DNA of 38,626 nucleotides from an uncultured bacterium (GCA_902772945.1 CACYCU010000023.1:1-38626); one strand, 5' to 3'; positions 7,132 through 14,273 are shown, counted from the stretch's first letter. A program made the numbers and translations. The notes: generated by a model not told the origin, from the letters alone.

Positions 7132-7132
7132 T

Positions 7133-8215
7133 GTGGTCAAGTATTCCAAAAGAGAAAACAAAAACGGCATCTCTTATCAGGCTGTAATAAGGATAAAAGG
7201 TTATAAAACTTTATGCAAAACCTTTAAGAAGAAATCGGCTGCACAAGTTTGGGCAGAGCCGATTGAGGCTCTTATGAAAGAGGGAAAATATATTGAAGAA
7301 AGTCCGATATCTGCTGCCAACATTCAAAAGGTTAATATCGAATATGTTTCTGAACTGATAAAACATTTCAGAGATAATGTTGCACCGACTCGCTATGCTG
7401 ATGCCCATAAATATAACTGCATGTTTGATTGGTGGATTGATAAAATCGGAAATCTGAAAGTTGTCAATCTAGCCGCATCAGACCTGTCGGCTTGCAAACA
7501 AATTCTCCTGACAGAAAAAACAGAAAACGGTCAGCCTCGTAAACCGAACACAATCAATAAATATCTCATGTGTTTATCAGCGGTTTTAACATACGCAAGA
7601 GATGAACTTGAACTCATTGAATACAACCCGATGTCTAAAGTCAAAACAGTTCCTAAACCTGACGGCAGAAAAAGATATTTGTCTATTGAAGAACTTGCAA
7701 AATATCTTGATGCTTGCAAAAAACATTCACTAATGATTTATGTTTTTGTTTTAATCGCACTTGGCACAGGCGGCAGATATTCAGAAGTACAGCATCTCAA
7801 AGTTGAAAATGTTGACTACCAAAATGAAAGAGTATATTATCTCGATACCAAAAATAAAACAAGCAGAGGAGTTCATGTTGAGCCGCAAACTCTTGAACTA
7901 TTAAAACAACTTTGCGCCGAGAACAATATTCAATCAGGTTATATTTTTAAAGGTAAACGAGGCTACTCGCTTGCTTTTATCAGAGGTGTATTATATCAAA
8001 TTATCAAAGATGTCGGACTTGATGATTTTACGGTTCATGATATGCGGCATACTTTTGCATCATACTCGGCAATGAATGGGGCAACTCTTCTTGATATTGC
8101 AGAATTGCTCGGGCAAAAATCCCTGTCAGTCACTCGCAGATATTCTCACCTGACTCAAAAACACACTGACTCTATTGTTAAAAAAGTCGTTAAAAAAATT
8201 ATTCCTGAAGTTTAA
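7133..8215 (+). CDS. int: Tyrosine recombinase (phage integrase)
   Basis: A 360-residue integrase. The N-terminal arm-binding region (YSKRENKNGISYQAVIRIKGYKTLCKTF...SAAQVWAEPIE) starts as such proteins usually do. A SAM-like core-binding region covers about 65-165. The catalytic domain shows the first Arg in GTGGRYSEVQHLKVENVD, HDMRHTFASYSAM (His-x-x-Arg), LLGQKS and the nucleophile Tyr in SVTRRYSHL. All active-site residues are present. I chose GTG 7133 because the promoter's -10 overlaps the ATG at 7073 and the extra 20 residues would be encoded by the 25-bp repeat. The gene converges with the leftward block, with four bases between the stops. Confidence 0.92.
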   Translation: MVKYSKRENKNGISYQAVIRIKGYKTLCKTFKKKSAAQVWAEPIEALMKEGKYIEESPISAANIQKVNIEYVSELIKHFRDNVAPTRYADAHKYNCMFDWWIDKIGNLKVVNLAASDLSACKQILLTEKTENGQPRKPNTINKYLMCLSAVLTYARDELELIEYNPMSKVKTVPKPDGRKRYLSIEELAKYLDACKKHSLMIYVFVLIALGTGGRYSEVQHLKVENVDYQNERVYYLDTKNKTSRGVHVEPQTLELLKQLCAENNIQSGYIFKGKRGYSLAFIRGVLYQIIKDVGLDDFTVHDMRHTFASYSAMNGATLLDIAELLGQKSLSVTRRYSHLTQKHTDSIVKKVVKKIIPEV

Positions 8216-8219
8216 TTGT

Positions 8220-8450
8220 TTACCATTTTTTTATAGGATGCTGCACATAAAGTTCTTTATTTGCACTACTATTGTTGCATGTATGGATTATTTTAATAAG
8301 GTCAAGTATTGCTGTATTATACAACACACAGTCTGTTTCAATTATCAGTTTATCATTTCCACAATTCTCAATTTTTTTTTGCATTTCGCAAAGTTCATCA
8401 ATACTCTCTTGAGATATTAAGGCACTTAATTTATATTTAATTTCTGACAT
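8220..8450 (-). CDS. Last gene of the leftward block, unknown function
   Basis: A 76-residue protein (MSEIKYKLSALISQESIDELCEMQKKIE) with an AAGGAG site 11 bases upstream. It overlaps the end of the preceding membrane protein gene by 14 bases, which supports a real gene. The C-terminal half (DCVLYNTAILDLIKIIHTC) looks helical. Its stop is four bases from the integrase stop and no terminator is seen between them, so transcripts may run into each other. Confidence 0.6.
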   Translation of the reverse strand: MSEIKYKLSALISQESIDELCEMQKKIENCGNDKLIIETDCVLYNTAILDLIKIIHTCNNSSANKELYVQHPIKKW

Positions 8451-8667
8451 TATTTGTGTTCTCCTTTATCATCTTTATAATTTCATCCAATCCTTTTGTA
8501 TTACAGTTGATGTAATCAGGTGTTTCCTTTATAAATTCTCTGCATATAGTTTGCCTTGTACTTTTAACTGTTGCATCGTGACCTGTACACCAACCTATAC
8601 CAAATACTGCAAGCCAAGTTAAAGGTATTATAAAAATCCAAAATACTTTACATTCATCATCACTCAT
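8437..8667 (-). CDS. Small single-pass membrane protein
   Basis: A 76-residue protein. Residues 9-29 (FWIFIIPLTWLAVFGIGWCTG) form one membrane helix after a short acidic N-terminus; the rest is soluble, with two cysteines (TICREF, INCNTKG). I chose ATG 8667, which has GAGG six bases before it; a GTG at 8679 is in frame. It overlaps both neighbours. It might act at the envelope, for example in exclusion of other phages, but nothing specific is recognisable. Confidence 0.6.
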   Translation of the reverse strand: MSDDECKVFWIFIIPLTWLAVFGIGWCTGHDATVKSTRQTICREFIKETPDYINCNTKGLDEIIKMIKENTNNVRN

Positions 8668-8668
8668 C

Positions 8669-9103
8669 CTACACCTCACTTTCCGCTTTGGTTATAAAGT
8701 TTAAAATCTGTTCAAAATTTGTTGCAAGTTGTTTTATGGTTTTATAACTTACTATTGTACCTTCTCCAAAATAAAATTGATTTTCTTCCGCAATCTTTTT
8801 TATCTCTTGCAAGGTCTTTTGTAAGTTTTCTGCTTTTTCTCGCCACATATCTTTATTTTTATCTGCTCTAAAAAACTCTTTTCTTACAGTTTCATTTGCA
8901 GATGCCAAGTCTGTACCAAGCATTGATAAAGACTGATTTACTTCTTTCAGTAGGTCATTCTCGGCTTTGAGTTCTTTCAACTTTGCACTATACAACTCAC
9001 AACAAGCATCAAGCATCTCATACTCATGTTTCCATTGAACAACCTCTTTTGTGAGCCGCTCATTCTCTGACTCAAGTTTGTTTATCTGTTCTACACTTAA
9101 CAT
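8669..9103 (-). CDS. Coiled-coil protein
   Basis: A 144-residue protein that is almost all coiled coil: LSVEQINKLESENERLTKE and KLKELKAENDLLKEVNQSL show leucines at seven-residue spacing, and the second half (WREKAENLQKTLQEIKKIAEE) continues it. GGGAGAA lies upstream. Proteins of this kind in early phage operons have no single known role. It ends one base after the start of the following membrane protein gene. Confidence 0.65.
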   Translation of the reverse strand: MLSVEQINKLESENERLTKEVVQWKHEYEMLDACCELYSAKLKELKAENDLLKEVNQSLSMLGTDLASANETVRKEFFRADKNKDMWREKAENLQKTLQEIKKIAEENQFYFGEGTIVSYKTIKQLATNFEQILNFITKAESEV

Positions 9104-9116
9104 TGTTCAATTCTCC

Positions 9117-9197
9117 CTAAAGTCCGTCATTAAAGCCACGAATATAACCGCTCAAATAACCTATTAAAAAAGTTAATATAAATCCTATTATTATCAT
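9117..9197 (-). CDS. 26-residue membrane miniprotein
   Basis: ATG at 9197 has GAGGAGAA seven bases upstream and overlaps the stop of the preceding gene (ATGA). The product is mostly one hydrophobic helix (MIIIGFILTFLIGYLSGYIRG). Ribosome site, coupling and position between two other tight junctions support translation. The role is unknown. Confidence 0.55.
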   Translation of the reverse strand: MIIIGFILTFLIGYLSGYIRGFNDGL

Positions 9198-9361
9198 TGT
9201 TTATTCTCCTCTATATTTCTGATGTCACAAGAAAATTTGTAATTAAAACAGTCAATGTGAAAGTCTTTGTATATGCATATTTTATCGTGGTGATAGTCTA
9301 TATGAAGATATTTGTCATTGATTTCCTGATGACAATGGTCACATATTCTTGTAAAACTCAT
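9194..9361 (-). CDS. 55-residue zinc-binding miniprotein
   Basis: A short protein with a CDHC pair at residues 7-10, further Cys at 29 and HIDC at 35-38, that is C-x2-C...H-x2-C, the layout of half a LIM or treble-clef zinc site. GAGGAGAATAAACA precedes its ATG, and exactly the same 18 bases end the gene and start the next one. It is translationally coupled on both sides (ATGA overlaps). Function unknown; small zinc proteins of early phage regions often bind host proteins or nucleic acid. Confidence 0.6.
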   Translation of the reverse strand: MSFTRICDHCHQEINDKYLHIDYHHDKICIYKDFHIDCFNYKFSCDIRNIEENKQ

Positions 9362-9531
9362 TGTTTATTCTCCTCTTTTCTCAACCATAAATCCCAACCA
9401 TCTTTGCATTTGTAATCCTCTTTGCAATCAGGGGCATCACAAACAAAACAAGGTTTTTCGGCAATTTTTGTCAAAAGTTCCGACATCTCCTCAATACTCA
9501 TTGCCTTTATCTTTTCAAAATTTGTTGTCAT
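9358..9531 (-). CDS. 57-residue cysteine-containing protein of a common small phage family
   Basis: The start MTTNFEKIKAMSIEEMSELL followed by a cysteine cluster (CFVCDAPDCKEDYKCKDGWDLWLRKE) matches a very widespread small phage protein in which the pattern NFEKIK.MS.EEMAE.L is followed by CP..C and a final W..WL. Four cysteines could hold a metal ion. It overlaps both neighbours by four bases. No function has been established for the family that I know of. Confidence 0.7.
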   Translation of the reverse strand: MTTNFEKIKAMSIEEMSELLTKIAEKPCFVCDAPDCKEDYKCKDGWDLWLRKEENKQ

Positions 9532-9725
9532 TCTTCCTCACTTTCCTTTAATGCTTTAGCTGCTATATTTGCGATTTGTTCAATAGTCGGATTGCGCACC
9601 CATGTTTTTGTTTCCTCGCAAGATACTTCCAAAATCTTTACAAAAGCAGCCTGCATCCTCTTGATAGTATCTTGAGAATACCAAACCTGCTCATTGCCGT
9701 AACAATCTTTTTTAACCCAAATCAT
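9528..9725 (-). CDS. Small early protein, unknown function
   Basis: A 65-residue protein (MIWVKKDCYGNEQVWYSQDTIKRM). It contains VRNPTIEQIANIAAKALKE, a helical C-terminus. Its start lies inside the end of the upstream gene and its stop overlaps the next start, so it is coupled on both sides. No domain recognised. Confidence 0.6.
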   Translation of the reverse strand: MIWVKKDCYGNEQVWYSQDTIKRMQAAFVKILEVSCEETKTWVRNPTIEQIANIAAKALKESEEE

Positions 9726-10047
9726 TTTGCATCCTGTTTCTCCAAGCGAAATACTCTTTTTCTTTTATTAAAATGCGATTGCCTCGCCTAGTTATGACAT
9801 CCGCAAAACCGTTCTCATCCTTCCGAAATACCAACATCCTCAATGCAGGCACACTCGGGTCAGGATGATAATCATTCCATCTTGTTAAAGGGATTTCCCT
9901 ATCCTGCTGCTCGGGTTCAGGGATAAGAAGTTTTTGCAAACCTAATATCTCAAGCAGCATAATTTCAAATTCTGCACCAAACTTCTTTTTGCCTGCTTTG
10001 ATTTTTTCCGATATTACATTCTCAATAGTTAGTTTATCTGTTTGCAT
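9712..10047 (-). CDS. Early protein with a possible excisionase-like C-terminal segment
   Basis: A 111-residue protein. The N-terminal half is helical (TIENVISEKIKAGKKKFGAE). The C-terminal ADVITRRGNRILIKEKEYFAW resembles the wing and last helix of MerR-type excisionases (pattern RRG.R..I.E..F..W), but the usual helix-turn-helix before it is not evident. It could be a DNA-binding accessory protein; the assignment is weak. Overlaps its upstream neighbour by 19 bases. Confidence 0.5.
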   Translation of the reverse strand: MQTDKLTIENVISEKIKAGKKKFGAEFEIMLLEILGLQKLLIPEPEQQDREIPLTRWNDYHPDPSVPALRMLVFRKDENGFADVITRRGNRILIKEKEYFAWRNRMQNDLG

Positions 10048-10214
10048 CTCAATACTCCTGATATATCAACTCGCTGCTCAATAAAATGCTCATAATCTTT
10101 CAGATGCTTGATAATATCTCGCTCATCATCCGATGATAATCGCATCTTGTAACCGCCTGATTTGTCTTGCAGGCTTTTAATTTTTCTGATTAAATAGTCT
10201 AATCGTTGAGTCAT
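10029..10214 (-). CDS. Small early protein, unknown function
   Basis: A 61-residue mainly helical protein (MTQRLDYLIRKIKSLQDKSGG) with AAGGAG and seven further bases before the ATG. It may be a small coiled coil. Nothing else can be said from the sequence. Confidence 0.55.
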   Translation of the reverse strand: MTQRLDYLIRKIKSLQDKSGGYKMRLSSDDERDIIKHLKDYEHFIEQRVDISGVLRCKQIN

Positions 10215-10227
10215 CGTTGTTCTCCTT

Positions 10228-10422
10228 TCAGTTCGTTATGTTCAAACTGTCTTGTGTTTTCTGCAAAGAATTTATAAACTTGATATAAATTCTTTCTAAA
10301 TCTGACATACTGCATTCATCCGCTATTGCACATATTAAGTTCTGAATTGCAGCAGGTTTTTTCAAAATCTCATTTTGTATACTTGTTGCATATATCGCTC
10401 TTGGATTTGCTTGAACCGTCAT
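10228..10422 (-). CDS. Small early protein, unknown function
   Basis: A 64-residue protein (MTVQANPRAIYATSIQNEIL) with GAGG before its ATG, which lies in the end of the methyltransferase-like gene (four-base overlap). Predicted helical (SDLERIYIKFINSLQKTQD). Not recognised. Confidence 0.55.
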   Translation of the reverse strand: MTVQANPRAIYATSIQNEILKKPAAIQNLICAIADECSMSDLERIYIKFINSLQKTQDSLNITN

Positions 10423-10973
10423 GTATCTACCTCAAATAATCTCTGCTGATTTTTGTCCTTGAAATCAGAAAAAATAATTTGTTCAGGAAGAAAATCACAA
10501 CAGAAATAATCGCTCATGAAATTTATCATCTTATCTTGAGGTTGGTTCTTAAACTCCATTCGTTTATCAAACATCAACAACTGTAATTTTCTGCCTGCTG
10601 ACCTGAATACTTTGACAGGAGTTGCATCATTAAGCCATAAAATATTCATCAACAATGCAAAAGGTTTTTTAAAACTCAAGGCTCTTTCAAATATCTGTGT
10701 TTTATTTGTAAACGGTGGATTGCTAATCAGAACATCCCACGCATCAGGTTCATATAAAAAGAAATTTTGACCGTAATCAATGTGAGAATATACGACATTA
10801 AATCCGTTCTCTTGAAAAACTTTGACAAATTCAGAGTCATCTTTATCAAAAGGACACCAAATGATTTTATCCCTGAATTGTTCAAGGTAAGGCAAGAGCG
10901 GTTCAACCGCATATCTTTTTGTATAGCATTCATCATTTTTGCCTTTTGATAGACGTATATGTTCGTTTGTCAT
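10419..10973 (-). CDS. Adenine-specific DNA methyltransferase-like protein
   Basis: A 184-residue protein. SNPPFTNKTQIFERAL (about residues 84-99) has the NPPF motif IV of amino-methyltransferases, preceded by WDVLI. The N-terminal part (GKNDECYTKRYAVEPLLPYLEQF...WCPFDKDDSEFVKVFQENGFNVVYSHID) matches the small phage family often annotated as DNA N6-adenine methyltransferase or, by error, as a nucleotidyltransferase. No FxGxG motif I is visible, which is usual for this short family. It may protect phage DNA against host restriction; no partner nuclease is adjacent. Confidence 0.65.
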   Translation of the reverse strand: MTNEHIRLSKGKNDECYTKRYAVEPLLPYLEQFRDKIIWCPFDKDDSEFVKVFQENGFNVVYSHIDYGQNFFLYEPDAWDVLISNPPFTNKTQIFERALSFKKPFALLMNILWLNDATPVKVFRSAGRKLQLLMFDKRMEFKNQPQDKMINFMSDYFCCDFLPEQIIFSDFKDKNQQRLFEVDT

Positions 10974-11130
10974 TTTCTAATTCCTTTATCCGTTTGCGGA
11001 GTCTTATATTTTCCTGAAATAATGCCTCGGCTCGTTGCTGCATATCATTGAACCTGATGCACCATCTGTCAATTTTTTTGGTTAGAGCAACCCAACTTGT
11101 AATTATTTCAATTACTTCCTTGTCATTCAT
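10933..11130 (-). CDS. Small coiled-coil protein
   Basis: A 65-residue protein with a heptad-like second half (DMQQRAEALFQENIRLRKRIKELENDK). GAGGAATGAACC precedes the ATG. It overlaps the methyltransferase-like gene by 41 bases. The leucine/isoleucine spacing suggests dimer formation. Function unknown. Confidence 0.55.
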   Translation of the reverse strand: MNDKEVIEIITSWVALTKKIDRWCIRFNDMQQRAEALFQENIRLRKRIKELENDKRTYTSIKRQK

Positions 11131-11147
11131 GGTTCATTCCTCATCAG

Positions 11148-11191
11148 TATGGGTTCAACCCATAGACAGGCGGTGAGGGCAGACCGCCTGT
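11148..11191. other. Two GC-rich hairpins between early genes
   Basis: TATGGGTT-C-AACCCATA (11148-11164) is followed by ACAGGCGGT-GAGGGCAG-ACCGCCTGT (11166-11191, 9-bp stem). They fill most of the 74-base gap between the 210-residue protein and the coiled-coil gene, one of the few real gaps in the leftward block. No U run follows on the minus strand, so RNA processing, stability or a binding site is more likely than termination. Confidence 0.6.
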
Positions 11192-11204
11192 TTCGGAATT
11201 AAGA

Positions 11205-11837
11205 CTATCCCTCTTCTCCATCTTCTTCTTGTCGCTCTTGAAGTTCTGTTTGCTTTTCTTGAAGTTTATCTAAAAACTCGGCAAGTTCAGCACTATCAAA
11301 AATATTTCCAATGAATGCGGTATTCTCTAAAATATTTCTGTTTTTCGGATATTGCAACAGTAATTCTTCATCAAATGCTGTACCGGTTATTGCATAATTT
11401 GCAGGATGCTCTTCACTCTCAATTATTAAAAGATAATCTCTTTTAGGTGTTTCAAATACATCGCCTGTATAAAGTTCTCTATCGTTGAATTGAATACCTG
11501 TTGCACATTTTTGGATATTCTCTTCCTGAAATAAACTCAACTGACATTTTGTCAATTCAATCCTTAATTCTGCAATACGATATTCGATGCGCTCTGCTCG
11601 GTTCTTTTGTTCGTTCAAATAGTTCTGAAAATTATGTATAATTTCTAAAGACTTTATGGAGTCTTTGCTTTCCTTATAGCTTTTAGCTTTGACCCTCGCA
11701 CAACATTTTTCAGTTAATTCATTGTATGCAAGTTCCAACCCTTCATGCTCTGATATTTCTGCAATCTTTTTTACGAGCGGCAATTCTGCCGTAAGTTTAT
11801 TTATTTCATTCACTATGTCAGATTTATTTAATGCCAT
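11205..11837 (-). CDS. Early protein with a perfect sliding-clamp-binding-type motif
   Basis: A 210-residue protein. The first half is helical, probably coiled coil (residues 5-95). QLSLF at 99-103 matches the bacterial beta-clamp-binding consensus QL(S/D)LF. The second half is likely a small beta-containing domain (YTGDVFETPKRDYLLIIESE), ending in a Glu-rich tail. I chose ATG 11837, which follows AAGGAGAAAACA; an upstream in-frame start adds 14 residues without a ribosome site. The role is unknown; binding the host replication clamp to recruit or block it is a reasonable hypothesis. Confidence 0.65.
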   Translation of the reverse strand: MALNKSDIVNEINKLTAELPLVKKIAEISEHEGLELAYNELTEKCCARVKAKSYKESKDSIKSLEIIHNFQNYLNEQKNRAERIEYRIAELRIELTKCQLSLFQEENIQKCATGIQFNDRELYTGDVFETPKRDYLLIIESEEHPANYAITGTAFDEELLLQYPKNRNILENTAFIGNIFDSAELAEFLDKLQEKQTELQERQEEDGEEG

Positions 11838-12075
11838 TGTTTTCTCCTTTCTCCAATTCGATTGGTTTAAATATTTCATACTCTTTACCTGTTGTCAGGA
11901 TTTTATATCTATATCCTCTATCCATCGTCTTGAATAATCCGTCTGCTCTCCATCCGCATTTTTGACAGGTGTATTTGCTTGGGTTCATATATCCGCAATT
12001 TGAACAGATGTAAAATCGACTTGGATATTTTTTAAAAAAATCTCTTTCAGAATTGAACTCATCCTGTTTGCACAT
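11824..12075 (-). CDS. Zinc-ribbon protein
   Basis: An 83-residue protein with CSNCGYMNPSKYTCQKCGW, a C-x2-C-x9-C-x2-C zinc ribbon, at about residues 24-42. The rest has no known domain. I chose ATG 12075 (GAGAGG upstream) over the TTG at 12081. It overlaps both neighbours. Nucleic-acid or protein binding is possible. Confidence 0.65.
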   Translation of the reverse strand: MCKQDEFNSERDFFKKYPSRFYICSNCGYMNPSKYTCQKCGWRADGLFKTMDRGYRYKILTTGKEYEIFKPIELEKGENNGIK

Positions 12076-12370
12076 CCTCAACCTCTCGTGCTATACGTTT
12101 TTTAGGGTCATATAATAATTTGTAAACAAGAAAAACATCGTTAATTATTCTGCCTGTTAATGTAACCGCATCACCAACAGTAAAAGATGTGCGGCTATCT
12201 GAAAACTCCCAATATACACACCGCCTCGGTGTGCCTGTTGGACTCTCACAATCAAAGACTGATTTGCATTTTCCATCAGGATATTTGATAACATCCAATG
12301 TCAAGACTTTGGTTGATACAGATATGATTTTGTATTTTGGTTCTTTTGGTATAAATTTTTTTCTTGCCAT
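12059..12370 (-). CDS. Early protein, possible OB-fold
   Basis: A 103-residue basic protein with alternating strand-like segments (YKIISVSTKVLTLDVIKY, TSFTVGDAVTLTGRIIND, VFLVYKLLYD). VGDAVTLTGRI resembles the strand 3-4 part of OB-folds that bind single-stranded DNA, and the position beside the replication-initiator-like gene would fit, but this is a weak inference. Confidence 0.55.
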   Translation of the reverse strand: MARKKFIPKEPKYKIISVSTKVLTLDVIKYPDGKCKSVFDCESPTGTPRRCVYWEFSDSRTSFTVGDAVTLTGRIINDVFLVYKLLYDPKKRIAREVEDVQTG

Positions 12371-12372
12371 AG

Positions 12373-12852
12373 TTAAGCCACCTCACTCTCATAGATGTCA
12401 TCGAAACAAGATAAGTCCTCATCAGAAATAAGAAAATCATCGGGCAGCTTTGTAGTTGGGAAGTTCCTGCCCGATATAGAATTATTCAGAAGTGATGGGG
12501 TATATAATCTTTCAACCTTTGAATTGATATCAAACAATATTAAATCAGGATGTATGCCATAAACACTTTCAAACTCTTTTTTTGTTAATCTGTTGATAGG
12601 ATTTTCAAGATGATAGTGCATAATTCTTGGCAATAATATCAACGCATTTTCAATGATAATCGCTCTCACATTTTTGGTGTTCAATTCCCAATCGGTATAT
12701 GGCACAACATGATGCAATTCACATTCATAGTGATTGTAATCATCAAGAGATTGTATCCATGGTGCAGGGAATATCGCACAAGCAGATTTGTCAAAATAAA
12801 AAATCCTGCCTTGATATTTCTTTATCTCTTTTGCCATATCTTTTTTAAGCAT
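12373..12852 (-). CDS. HNH-like nuclease domain protein
   Basis: A 159-residue protein. ELHHVVPYTDWELNTKNVR followed by ENALILLPRIMHYHLENP (about residues 40-80) has the HH..P, N and H..LE elements of HNH nucleases in a less common arrangement. I chose ATG 12852, after AGAGG in the end of the replication gene; the longer in-frame start lies inside that gene. It could help in recombination, replication or host DNA breakdown. Confidence 0.55.
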   Translation of the reverse strand: MLKKDMAKEIKKYQGRIFYFDKSACAIFPAPWIQSLDDYNHYECELHHVVPYTDWELNTKNVRAIIIENALILLPRIMHYHLENPINRLTKKEFESVYGIHPDLILFDINSKVERLYTPSLLNNSISGRNFPTTKLPDDFLISDEDLSCFDDIYESEVA

Positions 12853-13696
12853 ATTGCAACCTCTCTTTTTTCTTTTTGAGTAACTCGGGAATTGGCAAGT
12901 CAAATTTTTCAACCAATACTGTATAAGCAGGATTGATAATCAATTTATTTTTTGCCTCAAAATATGTTGAGTTGTTTAATACCAATTCAACGGCATCAGC
13001 CTTGGAAGATATTGCATCAAAATTTATTTGAGTATTTTCTTCAAGTCCTCTTGGTTGATTTTTTTTCTGCTCTTTTTTCTCAAGCCATTGTTTATGCGCT
13101 TGCCAATTCTTTAACTCACCCAAACCGCCATTAAGCATTTTGGTTAAATTATTGCCCTGCAATAACCAATTTATTGAACCGATAAAATCAGGATTATTAT
13201 CAAATTTTAATTTTTGAGTGGTGTATAAAATATCACATAACCTGTCTTTTAAGTTCGGGAATTTGTCAGCATATTTCAGAAAAATCTTGACTTCATCATC
13301 TGTCAGACAAGGCTCTTGACCAAAAACCTCAATGTGTGCAGACTTTAATGCTGATAATGCCCATCTCGCCTGAATTGCTGCCGATGCTTTTTTTGATTTT
13401 TCTGTTTGCTTGTTGATGTTGCGGAGTATTCTGTCAGAAATATATTCACCATTCTCAATTCTGAACAGTTCAAAATCATTGAGTATGTGAGCAACCTTAT
13501 CTGCAAAATTTTTACCTGCAATCAATCTCTCTTCACCGACTCTCAATTTGTTACGGTGCAGAAATTCAACAATCGCCCAAAACAGACCATAACCCTCATA
13601 ACCCATATCATCAAGCAACAATATAATATCTCTGTCCTGACGAGATGCGATATCATGAGAAAAATACGGCTCAACTATTTCAGATACTTTTGCCAT
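12845..13696 (-). CDS. Replication initiator-like protein (DUF4373 / Lin1244-type N-terminus)
   Basis: A 283-residue protein. The N-terminal PYFSHDIASRQDRDIILLLDDMG followed by YEGYGLFWAIVEFLHRN matches the winged-helix DUF4373 domain found at the start of phage replisome organisers. The middle is mixed (FIGSINWLLQGNNLTKMLNGGLGELKNW resembles the C-terminal part of such proteins, near a helicase-loader-contacting end) and the tail is basic. It probably binds the phage origin and recruits host replication proteins. No helicase or primase is present in the window, so host enzymes would be needed. Overlaps the HNH-like gene by eight bases. Confidence 0.75.
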   Translation of the reverse strand: MAKVSEIVEPYFSHDIASRQDRDIILLLDDMGYEGYGLFWAIVEFLHRNKLRVGEERLIAGKNFADKVAHILNDFELFRIENGEYISDRILRNINKQTEKSKKASAAIQARWALSALKSAHIEVFGQEPCLTDDEVKIFLKYADKFPNLKDRLCDILYTTQKLKFDNNPDFIGSINWLLQGNNLTKMLNGGLGELKNWQAHKQWLEKKEQKKNQPRGLEENTQINFDAISSKADAVELVLNNSTYFEAKNKLIINPAYTVLVEKFDLPIPELLKKKKERLQYA

Positions 13697-13992
13697 TAGA
13701 GTGCAATTCTCCTTTTGTTCCTGTTGTAATACTGTTCAAGCTGATTGTTACGCTCTAATTTTTCAACCTCGTTGATTGCTGCATTCAATGGAAACAACCC
13801 GACTTCACCTGTCGTGAGTTGATAGTCTGCAAATTTAAGAGTCAAGTATTTGATAACCTGTTCCCTTTTTTCCTCATAGGTCGTAACAAAAGGCAATTTG
13901 CGTGGTGTTGTAAACCATCTCCAAAAACGGTCAACAAAATTCTCATCTGTTTGACTGTTTGAAACAATAAGTCTTAAATGATTTTTTCTCAT
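13696..13992 (-). CDS. Early protein, unknown function
   Basis: A 98-residue basic protein (MRKNHLRLIVSNSQTDENFVDRFWRWF) after a GAGAGGAAAAAGCA site. It ends where the replication protein starts (one-base overlap, TAATG-like), which suggests joint expression. No domain recognised. Confidence 0.6.
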   Translation of the reverse strand: MRKNHLRLIVSNSQTDENFVDRFWRWFTTPRKLPFVTTYEEKREQVIKYLTLKFADYQLTTGEVGLFPLNAAINEVEKLERNNQLEQYYNRNKRRIAL

Positions 13993-14017
13993 TGCTTTTT
14001 CCTCTCTTCTTCAAAAT

Positions 14018-14185
14018 CTAAATAACAAAACCTTTTTTGCGTAAGTATTCATTGAATGCGGTTCTAACATGTTCTGACAGACTGCCGCCCTCTTTTGTTT
14101 CAAGTTCGTCATAACAGTCAAGTTGAAATTCTGTAAAACCGATTGACCTTAAAATCTTCCGCTCTCTTGTTTTCGTTTCAGCCAT
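14018..14185 (-). CDS. Ribbon-helix-helix-like small protein, first leftward gene
   Basis: A 55-residue protein preceded by AAGGAG. The end, GGSLSEHVRTAFNEYLRKKGF, fits the second and third elements of Arc/CopG-type ribbon-helix-helix proteins (SEHIR.A...YL.K), and RSIGFTEFQLDCYDEL could give the first strand and helix. As the first gene after the leftward promoter it is where a Cro-like or Arc-like regulator would be placed, and the palindromes just upstream are candidate targets. Confidence 0.6.
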   Translation of the reverse strand: MAETKTRERKILRSIGFTEFQLDCYDELETKEGGSLSEHVRTAFNEYLRKKGFVI

Positions 14186-14220
14186 CAATTCTAATCTCCT
14201 TTTTTAAGCAAATTAAACTA

Positions 14221-14254
14221 CACGAAGTAAACGGCAAATTTTGTCGTTTTCGTG
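14221..14254. promoter_or_regulatory. Imperfect inverted repeat in the leftward leader
   Basis: CACGAA...TTCGTG outer arms and ACGGCAAA/TTTTGTCGT inner arms make a 34-base imperfect inverted repeat. It lies between the leftward promoter and the first leftward gene, so it may be an operator or a hairpin in the leader RNA. Confidence 0.5.
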
Positions 14255-14273
14255 TTTTTGTGATATATATAAT

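Larger units (their letters stand above)
6644..7132. other. Non-coding integration-control region
   Basis: No gene is supported here. It holds, in order, a terminator (6693-6718), a long hairpin (6787-6838), the first copy of a 25-bp direct repeat (6845-6869), a 24-bp near palindrome (6930-6953), two TTGAAAATG(C/T) repeats (about 7000-7020), the integrase promoter (7045-7074) and the second 25-bp copy (7107-7131). This density beside an integrase gene is what an attP with arm sites would look like. Confidence 0.6.

Noticed and set aside
6644..7132. A tRNA 3-prime end marking the attachment core
   Set aside because: I looked for TTCGA/TTCAA arms and an acceptor stem near the integrase and found none that folds; no tRNA gene is visible anywhere in the window.
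8175..8420. A plus-strand frame after the integrase
   Set aside because: It overlaps the last integrase codons and is a shadow of the 8220-8450 gene, which has a good ribosome site.
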